Part shown: piece by piece, positions 4,409 through 5,864 of the stretch
Position numbering within the stretch: the stretch's first letter is position 1
Layout: every line of letters begins with the position of its first letter
Made by a program: the position numbers and the translations under genes
Assembly: GCA_003500765.1 (NCBI GenBank)
Contig: DNQL01000251.1
Location: 1-5,864, forward strand
Length of the DNA stretch: 5,864 bases
From: Elusimicrobiota bacterium
GTDB taxonomy: Bacteria > Elusimicrobiota > Elusimicrobia > Elusimicrobiales > UBA9959
Reading direction: 5' to 3'
Notes under the pieces: model-generated
The model's database searches: none
Seen by the model: the letters and a program-made list of their open reading frames with translations, nothing else
Told to the model about the DNA's origin: nothing

Positions 4409-5864
4409 GTGAAAAGAGCCCTCCCCGCGGCCTTCGCCGCGCTTTGCCTGCTGACCTCCGCCGTTTTCCCGGCGCTCCCTTCCGCTCCTCCTCCCGGCGA
4501 GCGCACCATCTGGGACGAGATAATGAAGGAGCAGAGCCGCATAAACCTTAAAAAGGGCTACGCGCTGATGAACGCGGGCGATCACGCCGCCGCCGCGGCC
4601 GAGTTCGCTAGGGCGCTGGCTAAATCCCCGTCCGATCCCGACGCCATACTGCTCTACGGCTCCAGCCTCTACTGGCTGGGAGAGGTGGACCGCGCCATCG
4701 GGGAATACCTGCGGGTCATCGAGATGGCGCCGTCCAACGCCCTGGCCTGGCAGCTCAAAGGGATAGCGCTGGCCTGGAAGGGCGACGCCGAGGGCGCGCT
4801 GGAGGATTTCCTGAAGGCGCAGAAGTTCGACCCGGTCCGCTCCGACGTGAAGATGAACATCGGCTCGGTCTATCATTCGCTGGGGTTGTACGGTTCCGCC
4901 CTGGAATACTTCCGCGCGGCCGCGGCCTCGGACCCCGAGAACCCGCTCTACCATTACCAGCTGGGCCTGCTCTATTCCCGCCTGGGCCGCAACGCCGAGG
5001 GCAAGGCTTCGCTGCGCTCGGCGCTGAAATATTTCCGTTCCTACGAGGACGCCATGCTGGAGCTCGCGGTGCTCGAAGAGCGCGACGGGAACCTGCCGGC
5101 CGCGGTCTCGCTGTACCGGGACGCGCTGCGCATAAAACCGCGGGATTCGGTAGCCCGCCTGCGCCTGGGCCTGGCCCTCCTGAAGCAGGGAAAGACGAAG
5201 GGCCTCGCCGGGGAGCTCGAGCCCGCCTTCCTGCTGAGCCCGCGCAACGAGAAAGGCGGCATATCGCTTTCAATGGCCTACGCCGGCGGCAGGAGCCGGG
5301 AGAAGGACGACGGCGACGGCAGGCTTCTTTCCTCGTTGCGCCGCCTGCCCGCCGACGAGGAGGTGCGGGTGCGCCTCGAGCTTATCAGGCTGCCGCGCCT
5401 GGAGCCCAGGACTCCGGGCGCGGAGACCCTCTCCGGCGCGCTGGCCCGCGCGGTTGAGCGCCCGCGGCTCTCCTACGTCAAGAAGGAATACGCCATAGCG
5501 GCCGGCGCCGCGGGCCGCGACGCCAGGCTCAAAGAGACGGCCGAAGAGATAGAGCTCATGATAGCGGCGGCCTCGGCGGAAGGCGACGTGAAGGTCAGCC
5601 TGGATATAGAGACCATCAAGCCGGCGTCCGTGACCGAGGCTCGGGTGATATACGAGCCCCGCTCCGTCGGCAACGACATGGGGCTCTGGGTCGTGGGCAA
5701 TAACTGGCTCGAGAACGTGGAGGAGGCGCTGGCCGAGCTGCACGACCTGCCCCAGGCCGCCGCCTCTCCCGGCGCCGCGTCCCTCCTGCGGGGCCTGGGA
5801 TTCCTGCTGGGAGGAGAGCATTCCGCCGCCGCCGAGAGTTTTGGCTCGGCCGGCGGGGACTACC
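4409..5864 (+). CDS. Exported TPR-repeat protein, 3' truncated by window edge
   Basis: An open frame starting with GTG and running off the right edge after 485 complete codons. An in-frame TAA at 4394-4396 limits the start, and GTG 4409 is the only normal start codon that keeps the signal sequence; the next ATG (4523) would lose it. Residues 1-27 are a signal peptide (KRALPAAFAALCLLTSAVF core). About seven tetratricopeptide repeats follow at roughly 44-77, 78-111, 112-145, 146-179, 180-212, 213-246 and 247-280, showing the W/Y-G-A-Y-A-P pattern (for example GEVDRAIGEYLRVIEMAPSN). TPRs are protein-interaction scaffolds, so this is probably a periplasmic or envelope assembly or adaptor protein with an unknown partner. 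Residues 281-450 are not TPR and contain a mixed beta segment near 394-430 (VKVSLDIETIKP, GLWVVGNNW) that I do not recognise. A further TPR-like stretch begins near 454. There is no Shine-Dalgarno sequence. Confidence 0.88.
   Translation, partial: MKRALPAAFAALCLLTSAVFPALPSAPPPGERTIWDEIMKEQSRINLKKGYALMNAGDHAAAAAEFARALAKSPSDPDAILLYGSSLYWLGEVDRAIGEYLRVIEMAPSNALAWQLKGIALAWKGDAEGALEDFLKAQKFDPVRSDVKMNIGSVYHSLGLYGSALEYFRAAAASDPENPLYHYQLGLLYSRLGRNAEGKASLRSALKYFRSYEDAMLELAVLEERDGNLPAAVSLYRDALRIKPRDSVARLRLGLALLKQGKTKGLAGELEPAFLLSPRNEKGGISLSMAYAGGRSREKDDGDGRLLSSLRRLPADEEVRVRLELIRLPRLEPRTPGAETLSGALARAVERPRLSYVKKEYAIAAGAAGRDARLKETAEEIELMIAAASAEGDVKVSLDIETIKPASVTEARVIYEPRSVGNDMGLWVVGNNWLENVEEALAELHDLPQAAASPGAASLLRGLGFLLGGEHSAAAESFGSAGGDY

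Noticed and set aside
4397..5821. Reverse-strand open frames opposite the TPR gene (4397-4954, 4755-5273, 5270-5821)
   Set aside because: The + strand carries a continuous signal peptide plus TPR pattern from 4409 to the window end, so these frames are shadows.
1..5864. CRISPR array, insertion sequence, tRNA, rRNA or defence system
   Set aside because: I saw no regularly spaced repeats, transposase motifs, terminal inverted repeats, tRNA cloverleaf or rRNA signature on either strand.

Overview
The window is 5.9 kb of GC-rich bacterial chromosome (roughly two-thirds G+C by eye). All credible genes lie on the + strand and are tightly packed. The phylum cannot be fixed from sequence alone. The sensor kinase, a LysM/FecR envelope protein and TPR protein fit a Gram-negative-type envelope. 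ATA isoleucine and AGG arginine codons are used freely despite the high GC, which is unlike most GC-rich Proteobacteria or Actinobacteria. Elusimicrobiota or a similar uncultured lineage is my best guess, held at low confidence.

Layout. Bases 1-365 are the C-terminal 120 codons of an RdgB/HAM1-type non-canonical purine NTP pyrophosphatase. An unrecognised 181-residue membrane-anchored or exported protein (352-897) overlaps its 3' end by 14 bases. After a 31-base gap with a TATAAT box comes a complete 710-residue membrane histidine kinase (929-3061; TM, Cache-like sensor, TM, HAMP, PAS, HisKA, HATPase). It overlaps by ATGA an exported LysM plus FecR-like protein (3058-4188). A 220-base intergenic region follows. 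The last gene (GTG at 4409, running off the right edge) is an exported TPR-repeat protein.

The intergenic region 4189-4408 is the most interesting part. It contains a near-perfect extended-minus-10 housekeeping promoter (TTGACA, 17 bp, TGCTATACT). A perfect 14-bp palindrome covers its -35 box and a second dyad sits at the predicted start site. About 75 bases downstream of that start is a perfect 16-bp terminator-like hairpin. Together these predict a structured, regulated small RNA of about 120-130 nt, or a terminated leader of the TPR gene. It matches no RNA family I recognise.

The kinase and the TPR gene each lack a Shine-Dalgarno sequence and have the same nine bases, TATAATTAA, just upstream of the start codon. 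Transcripts from those boxes would have only about 7-8 untranslated nucleotides. Functionally, the kinase and LysM/FecR protein look like a translationally coupled envelope-sensing pair with no response regulator in view. RdgB and the small membrane protein form a separate upstream unit.
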